NCBI RefSeq assembly: GCF_000344785.1
Contig: NC_020506.1
Location: 1,178,001 to 1,242,000, forward strand
Origin: Corynebacterium callunae DSM 20147
GTDB lineage: Bacteria; Actinomycetota; Actinomycetes; Mycobacteriales; Mycobacteriaceae
Length of the DNA: 64,000 nt
Reading direction: 5' to 3'
Shown here: positions 50,121-59,031 of the stretch, in pieces
Layout: every line of letters begins with the position of its first letter
Position numbering within the stretch: position 1 is the stretch's first letter
The notes under the pieces: model-generated
Told to the model about the DNA's origin: nothing
Seen by the model: only the letters and a program-made list of their open reading frames with translations
The model's database searches: none
Made by a program: the position numbers and the translations under genes

Positions 50121-50139
50121 TTAGGCTTGCCTTCAATCC
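50121..50139. promoter_or_regulatory. Imperfect iron box (DtxR-like) upstream of the siderophore-interacting protein gene
   Basis: TTAGGCTTGCCTTCAATCC matches 11 of 19 positions of the DtxR consensus TTAGGTTAGSCTAACCTAA, mostly in the left half, and includes the palindrome AGGC-TT-GCCT. Weak candidate supported by gene function. Confidence 0.3.
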
Positions 50140-50168
50140 AATAAAGATATATCGGAAACAAGGATGAT

Positions 50169-51059
50169 ATGAACCAATCAGAAACTCCCACAACTTCAGG
50201 TGACTCGGCTGCAGTGGTTAAGCAAGGTGGCCGAAAAGGTATGAAAGCAAAAGCAGCTACTGTCATTGGAAAGCAGCAAATTTCACCAGATCTTATTCGT
50301 TTGCGTTTTTCCAGCCCTGAGATGATCGGCACCGAGCTGCCATTTAGCGATCACTACATCAAATTATTTTTTATTCCCGCCGGTGCTGATTACAGCTGGC
50401 CTTTTGATTTAGCTCAGATCCGTGAGACCGCACCCCGCGAGTTCCATCCAGTCACCCGCACCTACACACTGCGCACCTTTGATAGCAACACCGGCGAATT
50501 TGATGTGGATTTTGTGGCCCACGGCGATACCGGCCTGGCTGGACCATGGGCGCAGCGCGCGGAAATTGGGGATCAATTAGGTTTTGCAGGCCCTGGAGGC
50601 GGTTGGAAACCCGAGGCATCCTATGAGCATTTTGTGCTCGCCGGCGATGAAGCCGCAGCTCCTGCAATCTTTGCCGCGCTCGAGCAGCTGCCTGCGGGTA
50701 CTACCGCCACAGCTTTTGTAGAAATAGCTAATAACCAGGCACTTTTCGACGCCCCCTCGAGCTCAGCAATTAACCTGGTCTGGGTGCCACGCGATGGTGC
50801 CACACATGGCACCAAACTTATTGAGGCAGTGCGTGAGGCTGGATATCCCACAAAAAAGACCTCATGGTTTATCCATGGGGTCGCGGAAATGGTGAAAGAA
50901 ACCCGCCGTTTCCTTTTTGTTGACGGCGGGGTAAATAAGGAAGACGCCTCAATTTCTGGGTATTGGCGCTTGGGTATGACCGAAGATCAATGGCAAGCAT
51001 CCAAAAGCGAATTTAACGAAGAAAATGAGGCGGCAGAGCGCGCAGCTTTAGAAAAGTAG
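50169..51059 (+). CDS. Siderophore-interacting FAD-binding protein (ViuB family)
   Basis: Reduces ferric siderophores to free iron using a flavin and NAD(P)H. 296 residues: FAD-binding barrel with VTRTYTLRTFDS (RxYTxR-type motif), AGPGGGWKP, and the SIP C-terminal domain with HFVLAGDEAAAPAI and the aromatic/acidic tail. ATG with AAGGA 4 nt upstream. There is no siderophore transporter next to it, so it may serve several uptake systems. Confidence 0.9.
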   Translation: MNQSETPTTSGDSAAVVKQGGRKGMKAKAATVIGKQQISPDLIRLRFSSPEMIGTELPFSDHYIKLFFIPAGADYSWPFDLAQIRETAPREFHPVTRTYTLRTFDSNTGEFDVDFVAHGDTGLAGPWAQRAEIGDQLGFAGPGGGWKPEASYEHFVLAGDEAAAPAIFAALEQLPAGTTATAFVEIANNQALFDAPSSSAINLVWVPRDGATHGTKLIEAVREAGYPTKKTSWFIHGVAEMVKETRRFLFVDGGVNKEDASISGYWRLGMTEDQWQASKSEFNEENEAAERAALEK

Positions 51060-51063
51060 GGAA

Positions 51064-51384
51064 CTAGTGCGCGTCGGCGACAACGTATGCACTCGCAGCA
51101 GCGCCTGCAGTGGCAATGATTACTGCAGGCCAGGCACCGACCTTCTTAGCCAAAGGGTGGGAGAGTCCAAAGGCGCCAACATAAGTGGCTAGGAGTCCAG
51201 CGGTAACAGATGGTCCCTTTTTTGCGTTCCAGGTGCGCCCGGCCAAAGCTCCAGCAGCGACGAGTGGGATAGTACCCAAGGGGCGGATGCCAGATTCACG
51301 AGCAGTAAGCCAGCCACCAATAAGCCCAGCTGCCACCACGGTTGAAGTACTTACCTTGTGTGCGTCTTTAAGTTTTAGTTCCAT
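51064..51384 (-). CDS. Small membrane protein of unknown function
   Basis: 106 residues from ATG 51384. Three to four hydrophobic helices (TVVAAGLIGGWL, LVAAGALAGRTW, VTAGLLATYVGAFGL, AVIIATAGAAASAYVVA) with short charged loops. The minus-strand hexamer TAAACT (51393-51398) is 8 nt before this ATG, supporting it over the upstream start at 51423. It converges with the siderophore gene; no family is recognised. Confidence 0.7.
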   Translation of the reverse strand: MELKLKDAHKVSTSTVVAAGLIGGWLTARESGIRPLGTIPLVAAGALAGRTWNAKKGPSVTAGLLATYVGAFGLSHPLAKKVGAWPAVIIATAGAAASAYVVADAH

Positions 51385-51602
51385 GACATGCCAGTTTAGA
51401 ACTTTCCCACTGTACTGCGCCAAGGAATGCCCGAATAAAAAAGTGTGCTTGAAGCCTCATGTCTGATCGGGCACATTTTTAATGGCCTAAAACCGCAGAT
51501 TAAAGCCTTAAATCCAGTGCTAAGACCCTAAATATGGATTTTTGCACTGTTCTGGTGACACCTTTTTATTTGATTGTTCCGGCGGGCTTCTTGCGATGGG
51601 TT

Positions 51603-51618
51603 TAATATGGAAAGCATG
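51603..51618 (+). promoter_or_regulatory. -10 hexamer of pfkA (leaderless candidate)
   Basis: TAATAT (51603-51608), 7 nt, then ATG 51616. Confidence 0.55.
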
Positions 51619-52647
51619 CGAATTGCCACTCTCACGTCAGGCGGCGACTGCCCCGGACTTAATGCAGTAATCCGAGGAATTGTCCGCACTGCAAGCAATG
51701 AATATGGCTCCACCGTAGTGGGCTATCAAGATGGTTGGGAAGGCCTCCTAGCCGATCGCCGCGTCCAGCTTTATGACGATGAAGATATTGACCGTATCCT
51801 CCTCCGCGGTGGCACTATTTTGGGAACGGGCCGTCTTCACCCAGATAAGTTCAAAGCCGGAATTGAGCAGGTTAAAGCTAACCTCGCGGATGCAGGCATT
51901 GATGCCCTCATTCCGATCGGCGGCGAAGGTACCCTCAAGGGTGCAAAATGGCTTTCTGATAATGGAATCCCGGTAGTGGGCGTTCCAAAAACTATCGATA
52001 ATGACGTAAACGGCACCGATTTCACCTTCGGCTTTGATACTGCAGTAGCCGTTGCCACCGATGCTGTTGACCGCCTGCACACCACCGCAGAATCCCACAA
52101 TCGCGTGATGATCGTGGAAGTTATGGGTCGCCACGTTGGCTGGATTGCTCTCCATGCAGGCATGGCAGGCGGTGCACACTACACCGTCATCCCTGAAGTT
52201 CCTTTTGATATTGCAGAGATCTGCAAGGCCATGGAACGACGCTTCCAAATGGGTGAAAAATACGGCATTATCGTCGTCGCTGAAGGTGCGCTTCCTAAGG
52301 AGGGCACCATGGAGCTGCGCGAAGGCCACGTTGACCAATTTGGTCACAAGACTTTCACCGGAATTGGTCAGCAGATTGCAGATGAGATTCACGGCCGTTT
52401 GGGTCACGATGTTCGTACCACGGTGCTGGGCCACATTCAGCGCGGCGGTACCCCAACTGCCTTTGACCGTGTCCTTGCCACTCGTTATGGTGTGCGCGCA
52501 GCTCGCGCCTGCCACGAAGGAAACTTTGACAAAGTTGTAGCCCTCAAGGGTGAGAAGATCGAGATGATCTCCTTTGAAGATGCAGTTGGCACCCTAAAGG
52601 CAGTTCCAATGGAGCGTTGGGTTACTGCTCAAGCTATGTTCGGCTAA
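51616..52647 (+). CDS. pfkA: 6-phosphofructokinase
   Basis: Phosphorylates fructose 6-phosphate in glycolysis. 343 residues from ATG 51616 ([18 protein letters not shown]). ATP/effector-site signatures: [35 protein letters not shown] (the glycine in GGEGT favours ATP over pyrophosphate), catalytic [11 protein letters not shown] and [11 protein letters not shown]. The ATG at 51607 would also be in frame, but sits inside the probable -10 sequence. A terminator follows. Confidence 0.95.
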   Translation: MRIATLTSGGDCPGLNAVIRGIVRTASNEYGSTVVGYQDGWEGLLADRRVQLYDDEDIDRILLRGGTILGTGRLHPDKFKAGIEQVKANLADAGIDALIPIGGEGTLKGAKWLSDNGIPVVGVPKTIDNDVNGTDFTFGFDTAVAVATDAVDRLHTTAESHNRVMIVEVMGRHVGWIALHAGMAGGAHYTVIPEVPFDIAEICKAMERRFQMGEKYGIIVVAEGALPKEGTMELREGHVDQFGHKTFTGIGQQIADEIHGRLGHDVRTTVLGHIQRGGTPTAFDRVLATRYGVRAARACHEGNFDKVVALKGEKIEMISFEDAVGTLKAVPMERWVTAQAMFG

Positions 52648-52675
52648 TCCTTTAGCTGCAGCTCAAGAAATATTT

Positions 52676-52714
52676 CCGGCTTTTCCACTTTGGGTGGGAA
52701 GGCCGGTTTTTTTT
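52676..52714 (+). terminator. Terminator of pfkA
   Basis: CCGGCTTTTCCAC / GTGGGAAGGCCGG (with G-U pairs) and an 8-T tail. Confidence 0.9.
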
Positions 52715-52756
52715 GTGCCTGCAGATAAATCGATGATCAATTGTGACCTGGGTGAC

Positions 52757-52786
52757 TTGACTTGCAATATGTGAAAGGGTTAAGTT
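52757..52786 (+). promoter_or_regulatory. rbs operon promoter
   Basis: TTGACT (52757-52762), 18-bp spacer, TAAGTT (52781-52786); expected +1 about 52793, just before the palindromic operator. Confidence 0.55.
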
Positions 52787-52799
52787 CATTAAAACACAG

Positions 52800-52813
52800 T
52801 GCAATCGATTGCA
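52800..52813. promoter_or_regulatory. LacI-type operator of the ribose operon
   Basis: TGCAATCGATTGCA is a perfect 14-bp palindrome with the central CG usual for LacI/GalR-family operators, located near the expected transcription start and upstream of rbsR. Confidence 0.8.
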
Positions 52814-52864
52814 TTTAAGAGCTTTTAACCCAAACGGGGTAAATAACAGAAAGGTGGTGAAGAG

Positions 52865-53959
52865 ATGGTTTCTGAAATCCCCACATCGCGTTCTTTACCG
52901 GCTGGGAAAAAGCGGGCCACGACGCTCAAAGATATTGCGCAGGTCACCCAGCTTTCAGTAAGCACAGTTTCGCGAGCTCTAGCCAATAACTCAAGCATTC
53001 CGGAATCCACCCGACAGCGAGTTGTTGAAGTTGCAGAAAAGCTAAATTATCGCCCTAATGCGCAGGCCCGGGCGCTGCGAAAATCACGGACAGACACTAT
53101 TGGACTCATCATCCCCAATATTGAAAATCCTTATTTCTCGGCCCTTGCTGCCGCAATTCAATCTGTTGCACGGCAAGCAGGCGTATCGACGATTCTGTCC
53201 AACTCTGAGGAGAATCCCGAGATTCTCAGCCAGACCTTGGACATTATGGATGATCAACGCCTTGATGGAATTATCGTGGTTCCTCATATGCAATCCAAGG
53301 ACAAGGTTGTCGAACTCGCCGCCAGGGGAGTGCCGATTGTCCTAGCAGATCGCTGTTTTGAAGATACGTCGATTCCCTCAGTGACTTCAGACCCAACTCC
53401 TGGCATGACTGAAGCCTTTGATCTCTTATGTGCCGCAGATGTGCATTTGGGTTATTTGGCTGGCCCACAAGATACCTCCACCGGACGCCAACGTTTAGAA
53501 GCTTTTGAAAAACTCTGCGTAGATCGAGAAATCACCGGTGCCAGCGTCTTCTACGGCGGTTATCGCCAGGTGTCTGGCTATGACGGAATCAAAGTGCTAA
53601 TCGAACAAGGTGCCAACGCCATCATCGCCGGAGATTCGATGATGACCATCGGTGCGCTACATGCCATACATGAGATGGATTTAAAGATCGGAAAAGATCT
53701 GCAGATTATTGGATTCGACAATAATCCAACATTCCGCTTGCAAAATCCACCCTTAACCATCATTGACCAGCATGTCCAAGAAATGGGTAAAGCGGCATTT
53801 GGGATCTTGCAAAAACTCATTGATGGAGAAACAGACCAAAAGTCGGTGCTTTTGCCAACAAGCTTGGAAATCCACGGCTCGACGGCAGTTTCACTCAAAG
53901 CATTTGAGAAAAGTCGCAAAGCCAACAAGAAAAAGAAAGACAAGGAGGCGAGTAAATAA
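52865..53959 (+). CDS. rbsR: LacI-family ribose operon repressor
   Basis: 364 residues. N-terminal helix-turn-helix (TLKDIAQVTQLSVSTVSRAL, ~20-39) with hinge VVEVAEKLNYRPNAQARAL, then a periplasmic-binding-like sugar domain. Predicted to bind the palindrome at 52800-52813 and repress the operon unless ribose or a derivative is bound. First gene of rbsRACBD. Its stop overlaps the rbsA start by one base. Confidence 0.93.
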   Translation: MVSEIPTSRSLPAGKKRATTLKDIAQVTQLSVSTVSRALANNSSIPESTRQRVVEVAEKLNYRPNAQARALRKSRTDTIGLIIPNIENPYFSALAAAIQSVARQAGVSTILSNSEENPEILSQTLDIMDDQRLDGIIVVPHMQSKDKVVELAARGVPIVLADRCFEDTSIPSVTSDPTPGMTEAFDLLCAADVHLGYLAGPQDTSTGRQRLEAFEKLCVDREITGASVFYGGYRQVSGYDGIKVLIEQGANAIIAGDSMMTIGALHAIHEMDLKIGKDLQIIGFDNNPTFRLQNPPLTIIDQHVQEMGKAAFGILQKLIDGETDQKSVLLPTSLEIHGSTAVSLKAFEKSRKANKKKKDKEASK

Positions 53960-55560
53960 TGGCAAATAACCTACAGCCTTTTGAGGATGGTCGAATTGCA
54001 GAGTTTATCCATGCTGTGGATCCAGATCCCATCCTGAGTTTAGATCGAGTTTCTAAGTCTTTTGGTCCGGTCAATGTGATCAATGAAGTCAGCATTGATG
54101 TGCGACCTGGCAAAGTTTTGGCTCTACTTGGTGAAAATGGCGCAGGTAAATCCACTCTCATCAAGATGATGTCTGGTGTATATCAACCAGACGGTGGACA
54201 AATCTTGGTGGACGGCAAGCCTGTCACTTTGGCGGATACTAGGGCAGCAGAAGCTTTGGGAATTGCCACAATTCACCAAGAACTCAACCTTGTTCCAACT
54301 ATGACGGTCGCTGAAAACGTCATGTTGGGTCGTACTCCGCGCAAATTTGGCTTGGTCAACTTTAAACATTTGCGTCGTGAAGCCCAAGCAGCTTTGGACC
54401 TCATCGGGGTGGATGTAGACCTTAATGCTCAGGTTGGAAGCCTTGGAATTGCTCGCCAGCAGATGGTAGAGATCGCCAAAGCGCTGTCCATGAATGCTCG
54501 TATTCTGATTCTTGATGAGCCGACTGCTGCACTCACCGGCCGCGAGATCGATCAACTTTTTAGAGTGGTTGATGATCTCAAAGCCAAGGGCGTTGCAATG
54601 GTATTTATCTCCCATCACCTCGATGAGATTGCACGAATTGGAGATACCGTTTCCGTTTTGCGTGATGGTCGCTTTATTGCAGAGCTGCCAGCAACGACAG
54701 ATGAAGATGAACTTGTCCGTCTGATGGTGGGACGAAGCATCGAAAATCAGTACCCGCGTAAACAACCAGAACTTGGAGAAACTCTCCTAGAGCTGCGAAA
54801 CCTCAATGCTGCTGGCAGATTTAGCGATATTTCACTCAAGGTTCATGCCGGTGAAGTTGTGGGGCTTGCAGGCCTGGTGGGAGCCGGACGAACAGAAGTT
54901 GTGCGCTCCATCGCCGGCGTAGATTCCATCGATTCGGGTGAAGTTTTGGTAGCTGGCAAGAAATTGCGGGCTGGAGATATCTCTGATGCCATCAAACATG
55001 GTGTGGGGCATATCCCAGAAGATCGCAAAGCCCAAGGTCTGGTCTTAGGTTCTTCGGTGGCTGAGAACTTAGGACTCGCCACGATGTCCAGTACTTCAAA
55101 ACTGGGGTTGGTAGATCGTAAAGGCCAGCTGGAACGTGCATCAGAAGTGGCCGAAAAGCTACGGATCCGAATGGCTGATATCAAGCAGCCAATCAGAGAT
55201 CTATCAGGCGGAAATCAACAGAAGGCAGTGTTCGGCCGCTGGGTACTAGCCGGTTCCAAGGTGTTGTTGCTTGATGAACCAACCAGAGGTGTTGATGTAG
55301 GCGCCAAAGTAGAGATTTACAACATCATCAATGAGGTAACTGCCAAGGGCGGTGCAGTGCTGATGGTTTCTTCAGAACTTCCCGAAGTACTTGGTATGGC
55401 AGATCGAATTCTGGTGATGTCAGGCGGTCGAATCGCAGGTGAATTACCAGCTGAAGGCACTACTCAAGACGATGTTATGGCCCTTGCAGTTTCCCAAATT
55501 GAAGATTCCATCACTGCCGAAGCCGCAGCGAGAATAGACGCACAAAAGGAGGAAAAGTGA
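53959..55560 (+). CDS. rbsA: Ribose ABC transporter, duplicated ATPase
   Basis: 533 residues with two ABC domains. First: Walker A GENGAGKST, LDEPTAALTGREI. Second: the degenerate sugar-type site GLVGAGRTE and LSGGNQQKAVFGRW, LLLDEPTRGVDVGAK. Such CUT2 transporters use RbsB-RbsC-RbsA. AAGGAGG lies 11 nt before the ATG, and the stop overlaps rbsC by 4 nt (GTGA). Confidence 0.95.
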   Translation: MANNLQPFEDGRIAEFIHAVDPDPILSLDRVSKSFGPVNVINEVSIDVRPGKVLALLGENGAGKSTLIKMMSGVYQPDGGQILVDGKPVTLADTRAAEALGIATIHQELNLVPTMTVAENVMLGRTPRKFGLVNFKHLRREAQAALDLIGVDVDLNAQVGSLGIARQQMVEIAKALSMNARILILDEPTAALTGREIDQLFRVVDDLKAKGVAMVFISHHLDEIARIGDTVSVLRDGRFIAELPATTDEDELVRLMVGRSIENQYPRKQPELGETLLELRNLNAAGRFSDISLKVHAGEVVGLAGLVGAGRTEVVRSIAGVDSIDSGEVLVAGKKLRAGDISDAIKHGVGHIPEDRKAQGLVLGSSVAENLGLATMSSTSKLGLVDRKGQLERASEVAEKLRIRMADIKQPIRDLSGGNQQKAVFGRWVLAGSKVLLLDEPTRGVDVGAKVEIYNIINEVTAKGGAVLMVSSELPEVLGMADRILVMSGGRIAGELPAEGTTQDDVMALAVSQIEDSITAEAAARIDAQKEEK

Positions 55561-56576
55561 GCACCACTGAGACAAATACCCACTCTGCGCAGCCCGCAAC
55601 AGTTGCATCGGGACGCGCTGTAAAACCTAAAGGCTCTGCCAGCTCAAGTATTGGGCAGTGGATGCTCAATAACGGAGCATTAGTAGGACTTATTGTGTTG
55701 TGTGTTGGCCTATTTATTGCCACGCCACACTTTCTTACGATTCCCAACCTGATCAATATCGGTATTCAATCAGCAACCGTGGCCATCTTGGCGTTCGGCA
55801 TGACTTTCGTTATTGTCACCGCAGGTATTGATCTCTCGGTGGGATCAGTGGCTGCTTTGGGCGCCATGACTTCTGCCTACTTTTTCTCTGAGGTTGGTCT
55901 ACCTGGTTGGATCACACTGCTTATTGGCCTCTTTATTGGTCTTTTGGCAGGTGCAATCTCAGGCATTTCAATTGCTTATGGCAAGCTCCCGGCATTTATT
56001 GCCACCTTGGCCATGATGTCCATTGCCCGCGGTATCACCTTGGTGATTTCTCAAGGTTCACCAATCCCCAGCGCACCCGCCGTTAATGCATTGGGCCGTA
56101 CCTATCTCGGAATTCCGATGCCAATTTTGATGATGGCCCTTGCCGGAATTGTGTGCTGGTTTATTTTGAGCCGCACGGTACTCGGACGATCCATGTACGC
56201 CATCGGCGGAAACATGGAAGCAGCCCGACTTTCTGGACTCCCAGTCAAGCGCATCTTGGTCATGGTTTATGCCTTGGCAGGTGTATATGCAGCCCTCGCT
56301 GGTTTGGTGATGACAGGACGTTTGTCCTCTGCGCAGCCACAGGCTGGTGTGGGTTATGAACTTGATGCTATTGCAGCAGTTGTTATCGGTGGCGCTTCTT
56401 TGGCAGGCGGCTCTGGTAAAGCAACTGGAACACTAATCGGCGCAATTTTGCTGGCGGTTATCCGCAATGGCTTGAACATTCTTAATGTGTCGTCATTTTG
56501 GCAGCAAATTGTCATTGGCTGTGTGATTGCTATCGCCGTCGGTTTCGACGTTATTCGTAATAAGACCTCCAAATAG
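55557..56576 (+). CDS. rbsC: Ribose ABC transporter, permease
   Basis: 339 residues, ten-helix CUT2 permease. Conserved GIDLSVGSVAALGAMTSA, GKLPAFIATLAMMSIARG and GGASLAGGSGKATGTLIGA. GTG start with AGGAGG upstream, overlapping rbsA, so the proteins are made in step. Confidence 0.95.
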   Translation: MSTTETNTHSAQPATVASGRAVKPKGSASSSIGQWMLNNGALVGLIVLCVGLFIATPHFLTIPNLINIGIQSATVAILAFGMTFVIVTAGIDLSVGSVAALGAMTSAYFFSEVGLPGWITLLIGLFIGLLAGAISGISIAYGKLPAFIATLAMMSIARGITLVISQGSPIPSAPAVNALGRTYLGIPMPILMMALAGIVCWFILSRTVLGRSMYAIGGNMEAARLSGLPVKRILVMVYALAGVYAALAGLVMTGRLSSAQPQAGVGYELDAIAAVVIGGASLAGGSGKATGTLIGAILLAVIRNGLNILNVSSFWQQIVIGCVIAIAVGFDVIRNKTSK

Positions 56577-56611
56577 TATTTTCTACTCGTCTTTGAAAGG
56601 ACACCTATCTC

Positions 56612-57556
56612 ATGAACGCTCGTAAGATCCTTGCCCTGACCACCTCTGTTGCACTGGCATTCAGCGTTGCTGCCTGCAACCGCGAATCTGCCGATACTTC
56701 CGCAGAGGGCGGTGCAACCGAAGGCTCCATCACCTTGGCACTTTCAACTCAAACCAATCCTTTCTTCGTGCAGCTGCGTGATGGCGCGCAGGAGAAAGCT
56801 GATGAGCTTGGTGTGACCCTCAACGTCCAAGATGCCTCCGATGATGCAGCAACTCAGGCTAATCAGCTCAACAATGCGGTAACCACTGGTGCCGGAGTTG
56901 TCATTGTTAACCCAACTGATTCAGATGCAGTTGTTCCTTCCGTGGAGGCGCTCAATCAGGCTGAGATTCCAGTGGTAGCGGTGGACCGCTCCTCCAACGG
57001 AGGTGAAATTTCTTCCTTCGTAGCTTCCGACAACGTGGCCGGCGGCGCTCAGGCAGCTGCTGCCATGGCAGAAGCTATTGGTGGCGAAGGTGAGATCATC
57101 ATCTTGCAGGGAATCGCCGGTTCATCTGCATCTCGTGACCGTGGCAAGGGCTTTGAAGAGGAGATCGCAAAGCACTCCGGAATCACTGTTGCCGCCAAGC
57201 AGACCGCGAACTTCGATCGCGCTGAAGGCCTTGACGTTACGACCAACCTGCTACAAGCTCACCCAAACGTAAAGGCAATCTTCGCGGAGAACGATGAGAT
57301 GGCTCTGGGTGCAATTGAGGCACTGGGCGATCGTGCGGGCAAGGACGTTATGGTTGTTGGCTTCGACGGAACCTCCGATGGCCTTACCGCAGTAGAGGAC
57401 GGCCGCATGCTTGCCACCATTGCCCAGCAGCCAGAGGAACTTGGTGCAAAGGCTGTAGAAGAGGCTGCGAAGCTGCTGCGTGGTGAAGAAGCACAGGCTG
57501 ACGTCCCTGTTGAGGTTGTCACTGTCAAGCTCGACAACGTTGTAGATTTCAAGTAG
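56612..57556 (+). CDS. rbsB: Ribose-binding lipoprotein
   Basis: 314 residues. Lipoprotein signal ending SVAAC (lipidated Cys22), then the two-lobed sugar-binding fold (STQTNPFFVQLRDGAQ, VVIVNPTDSDAVVPSVE, GFDGTSDGL). GAAAGGA 12 nt before the ATG. External ribose receptor feeding RbsAC. Confidence 0.95.
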   Translation: MNARKILALTTSVALAFSVAACNRESADTSAEGGATEGSITLALSTQTNPFFVQLRDGAQEKADELGVTLNVQDASDDAATQANQLNNAVTTGAGVVIVNPTDSDAVVPSVEALNQAEIPVVAVDRSSNGGEISSFVASDNVAGGAQAAAAMAEAIGGEGEIIILQGIAGSSASRDRGKGFEEEIAKHSGITVAAKQTANFDRAEGLDVTTNLLQAHPNVKAIFAENDEMALGAIEALGDRAGKDVMVVGFDGTSDGLTAVEDGRMLATIAQQPEELGAKAVEEAAKLLRGEEAQADVPVEVVTVKLDNVVDFK

Positions 57557-57562
57557 GTCTCA

Positions 57563-57934
57563 ATGAAAAAGTCCGGGATCCTTAACCCTGATCTCAGCTA
57601 TGCACTAGCTCGTCTAGGACATACTGATATGTGGGCGATTGCCGATTGTGGCCTCCCAATTCCTGATCATGTTGAGGTCATTGACCTTGCCTTGGTTTTC
57701 GGAATTCCTACTTTTGCTCAGGTATCCGCCGCCATCCTTGATGAGGTAGTGGTGGAGGGCGTGATCCTTGCAGAGCAGTCGCCTGCTGAGATTCGTGAGC
57801 TTCTACCTTCTGAAGTAGAGGAAATATCTCACGAGGAGCTTAAAAAGCTCATCGATGACTGTGCTTTTGTGGTGCGCACCGGTGATACCACCGCTTATGC
57901 CAATGCCATTTTTAAGGCAGGAGTGGCGTTTTAA
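57563..57934 (+). CDS. rbsD: D-ribose pyranase
   Basis: Interconverts ribose pyranose and furanose so that ribokinase can use it. 123 residues: N-terminal MKKSGILNPDLSYALARLGHTD with the catalytic His20, ADCGLPIP, and C-terminal TGDTTAYANAIFKAG. Six nt after rbsB. A ribokinase gene (rbsK) is not in this cluster or window. Confidence 0.93.
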   Translation: MKKSGILNPDLSYALARLGHTDMWAIADCGLPIPDHVEVIDLALVFGIPTFAQVSAAILDEVVVEGVILAEQSPAEIRELLPSEVEEISHEELKKLIDDCAFVVRTGDTTAYANAIFKAGVAF

Positions 57935-57936
57935 AC

Positions 57937-58007
57937 GCTTTTCGACGCGCCCCCGCGCCGCGCTACGGACATTGTGTTCGCGGCGCGGCGTTTTTGCGTC
58001 GAAAAGC
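57937..58007. repeat. Long nested palindrome GCTTTTCGACGC ... GCGTCGAAAAGC after rbsD
   Basis: Outer 12-bp perfect inverted repeat (57937-57948 with 57996-58007) and an inner 9-bp perfect one, CGCGCCGCG/CGCGGCGCG (57954-57962 with 57979-57987). A T-run at 57990-57995 follows the inner stem, so it can act as the rbs terminator. The outer arms recur elsewhere in the window. Confidence 0.9.
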
Positions 58008-58092
58008 TTTAAAAAGCAGTGAATTTAATAGGTTTGAAATGGTCTTATGATTAGAATAGGACAAATGGTCAAACTATGACTATATTCATCTC

Positions 58093-58731
58093 ATGCAATT
58101 CGCTGAAAACCCGCGTCTGGCGAACGACGCGGTGATCCTGGAGCCATTGTCACATCAGTGGACTTCAGATCTCCAAGAAGCTGTCGCCTCACAAGAATTG
58201 TGGCGTCATTGGTTCGTCGCTCTACCTACCCCAGAGGGCATGGCAGAGGAAATTGATCGTCGTCTGGCTGAGCATGAAGATGGTTTGTGTGCTCCATGGG
58301 CGATCATTTCAACTGCTACCGGCCGTGCTGTTGGTATGACCTCCTTCCATACACTTGACCATGCGAATAGACGCCTGGAAATTGGTCGTACCTGGATGTC
58401 TGCGCATGTCCATGGTGCTGGCATTAATCCAGCCGTGAAATTCCTGCAGCTGGAACGTGCTTTTGAAGTTCTGGGCGTTAATGCTGTGGAATTCCGTACT
58501 AACTGGCACAATCACCGTTCCCGCGCTGCTATCGAGCGTTTGGGTGCAAAGCAGGACGGTGTGCTGCGTAAGCACAAGATTCATCCAGACGGAACGGTGC
58601 GGGATACCGTTATCTATTCCATTACCAATGATGAATGGCCAGCAGTCAAGCTCACCCTTTTGGAACGTATGCATCGCCGTTTGCAAGTGCCAACAATGCC
58701 TAATGAGAAAGCATTTTTTGACGCTAGTTAA
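58093..58731 (+). CDS. GNAT N-acetyltransferase (RimJ/RimL-like)
   Basis: 212 residues with the GNAT acceptor/CoA fold: IEIGRTWM-like strand (LEIGRTWMSAHVHGAGINPAVK), FRTNWHNHRSRAAIERLGAKQDG, as in ribosomal-protein and amino-acid acetyltransferases. Substrate unknown. ATG lies 6 nt after TATATT (58081-58086), a leaderless layout; two AAATGGTC copies lie just upstream. Confidence 0.85.
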   Translation: MQFAENPRLANDAVILEPLSHQWTSDLQEAVASQELWRHWFVALPTPEGMAEEIDRRLAEHEDGLCAPWAIISTATGRAVGMTSFHTLDHANRRLEIGRTWMSAHVHGAGINPAVKFLQLERAFEVLGVNAVEFRTNWHNHRSRAAIERLGAKQDGVLRKHKIHPDGTVRDTVIYSITNDEWPAVKLTLLERMHRRLQVPTMPNEKAFFDAS

Positions 58732-58760
58732 AGCAGCTTAGAAATTCTCCTGTTGATCTC

Positions 58761-58830
58761 AACCGGTTTCTCCCCTTTGAATTCCCAGCGTGTATGTGGG
58801 ATGAAAAGTTAGGGGAGGAGCCGGTTCTTT
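58761..58830 (+). terminator. Long imperfect hairpin after the acetyltransferase gene
   Basis: AACCGG...CTCCCCT (58761-58776) pairs with AGGGGAG...CCGGTT (58811-58826), and an inner TCCCA/TGGGA stem stacks inside; CTTTTG follows. The rest of the gap to 59031 shows no gene. Confidence 0.65.
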
Positions 58831-59031
58831 TGTGTCTGATGGAGCTTCCGCGGTCTGAAAGGGGGCACCCGGGGGCTCAAAGTGTTTGGAAAAACGAGAT
58901 TCACATCATATTCTAAGTATTAATTGGGACAGTTTTTAAAAAATATCTCAAATAGTGGGAATTTCATCAAATTTTCTAAGCTTTTGCGGGTGCGAATTTA
59001 CCCGTGGACCAAATCTTGATCGGATAAGAAC

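Noticed and set aside
52742..52757. GlxR site in the rbs promoter (TGTGACCTGGGTGACT)
   Set aside because: The left arm fits but only 3 of 5 right-arm bases do, so it is too weak to claim.
57937..58007. Insertion sequence or intact MITE
   Set aside because: No transposase and no clear flanking target duplication; only the repeated arms are supported.
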